A DNA stretch of 64,000 bases from NCBI RefSeq assembly GCF_003594915.1, contig NZ_QZCS01000020.1, positions 16,960-80,959 on the forward strand, in the 5' to 3' direction. Positions 63,880 through 64,000 of this stretch are shown piece by piece. The translations under genes and the position numbers were made by a program. A model generated the notes under the pieces. The model ran no database searches, was not told the DNA's origin, and worked only from the letters and a program-made list of their open reading frames with translations. The stretch comes from Enterobacter chuandaensis. Its GTDB lineage: Bacteria > Pseudomonadota > Gammaproteobacteria > Enterobacterales > Enterobacteriaceae. Each line of letters begins with the position of its first letter. Positions within the stretch are counted from its first letter, which is position 1.

Positions 63880-63955
63880 TGGCAGGGGCGGAGAGACTCG
63901 AACTCGCGACACCCGGTTTTGGAGACCGGTGCTCTACCAACTGAGCTACGCCCCT
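63880..63955 (-). tRNA. trpT: tRNA-Trp (anticodon CCA)
   Basis: A 76-base tRNA with encoded CCA and anticodon CCA in GGTCTCCAAAACC. It matches E. coli trpT with differences in the D- and T-arm stems. In E. coli trpT is the last gene of the rrnC transcript, after aspT, so the window probably ends just short of an rRNA operon. Confidence 0.97.
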
Positions 63956-63968
63956 AAAGTTTCTTACC

Positions 63969-63997
63969 ATCAAGCCTGCCTAAGAGGCAGGCTTGAT
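63969..63997. other. Perfect inverted repeat upstream of tRNA-Trp
   Basis: ATCAAGCCTGCC, five-base loop (TAAGA), GGCAGGCTTGAT: a 12-bp perfect stem ending three bases from the window edge. There is no T-run on the minus strand. It may be a processing signal of an rRNA/tRNA precursor or a terminator-like repeat. Confidence 0.6.
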
Positions 63998-64000
63998 GTC

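Overview
The window is a stretch of conserved core chromosome from a gamma-proteobacterium of the family Enterobacteriaceae. Almost every protein matches its Escherichia coli K-12 counterpart closely in sequence and length, and the gene order is that of the E. coli region between rmuC/udp and the rrnC-side tRNA genes. The moderately high GC content, the form of the REP elements, the missing aslA/aslB and yigF/yigG, and the intact ilvG point to an Enterobacter/Leclercia/Klebsiella-like species rather than E. coli or Salmonella. The genus is an inference.

Layout. 1-12.9 kb: rmuC (cut by the window edge), udp, ysgA, metE-metR with MetJ boxes, yigM, the pldB-yigL pair, the convergent exporters rhtB/rhtC, and pldA-recQ. 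13-24.6 kb: yigI, rarD, corA with a long leader, then the dapF-yigA-xerC-yigB-uvrD run headed by lptM, with cyaY divergent and cyaA convergent to cyaY. 24.6-30.9 kb: hemCDXY reading away from cyaA, an MFS transporter gene absent from E. coli at this spot, and the small RNA GlmZ with a sigma-54-type promoter and a perfect GlrR-type site. 30.9-31.4 kb: four tRNA genes (Arg-His-Leu-Pro) in one operon. 31.5-43.9 kb: yifK and the enterobacterial common antigen (ECA) operon wecA-wzzE-wecB-wecC-wecD-wecE-wzxE-wecF-wzyE-wecG, in which rffG and rffH are missing between wecC and wecD. 44-51.5 kb: rho with its leader ORF, trxA, rhlB, gppA, rep, ppiC. 51.5-60.6 kb: the branched-chain amino acid block ilvC/ilvY and ilvL-ilvG-ilvM-ilvE-ilvD-ilvA. 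60.9-64 kb: yifB, maoP, hdfR and a tRNA-Trp gene.

The genes fall into functional blocks: heme synthesis, ECA assembly, isoleucine/valine synthesis with attenuation, methionine synthesis with its LysR activator, lysine/peptidoglycan precursor plus XerC recombination, and nucleic-acid helicases (RecQ, UvrD, Rep, RhlB, Rho). There are no insertion sequences, prophage genes, CRISPR arrays or defence islands, and I found no convincing undescribed multi-gene system. The observations most worth following are the missing rffGH pair in the ECA operon, a three-copy hexanucleotide repeat inside wecD, the altered reading frame in the middle of the rho leader peptide, a candidate leader ORF upstream of corA, an inverted repeat in front of the accessory MFS gene, and the conserved GlmZ promoter region.
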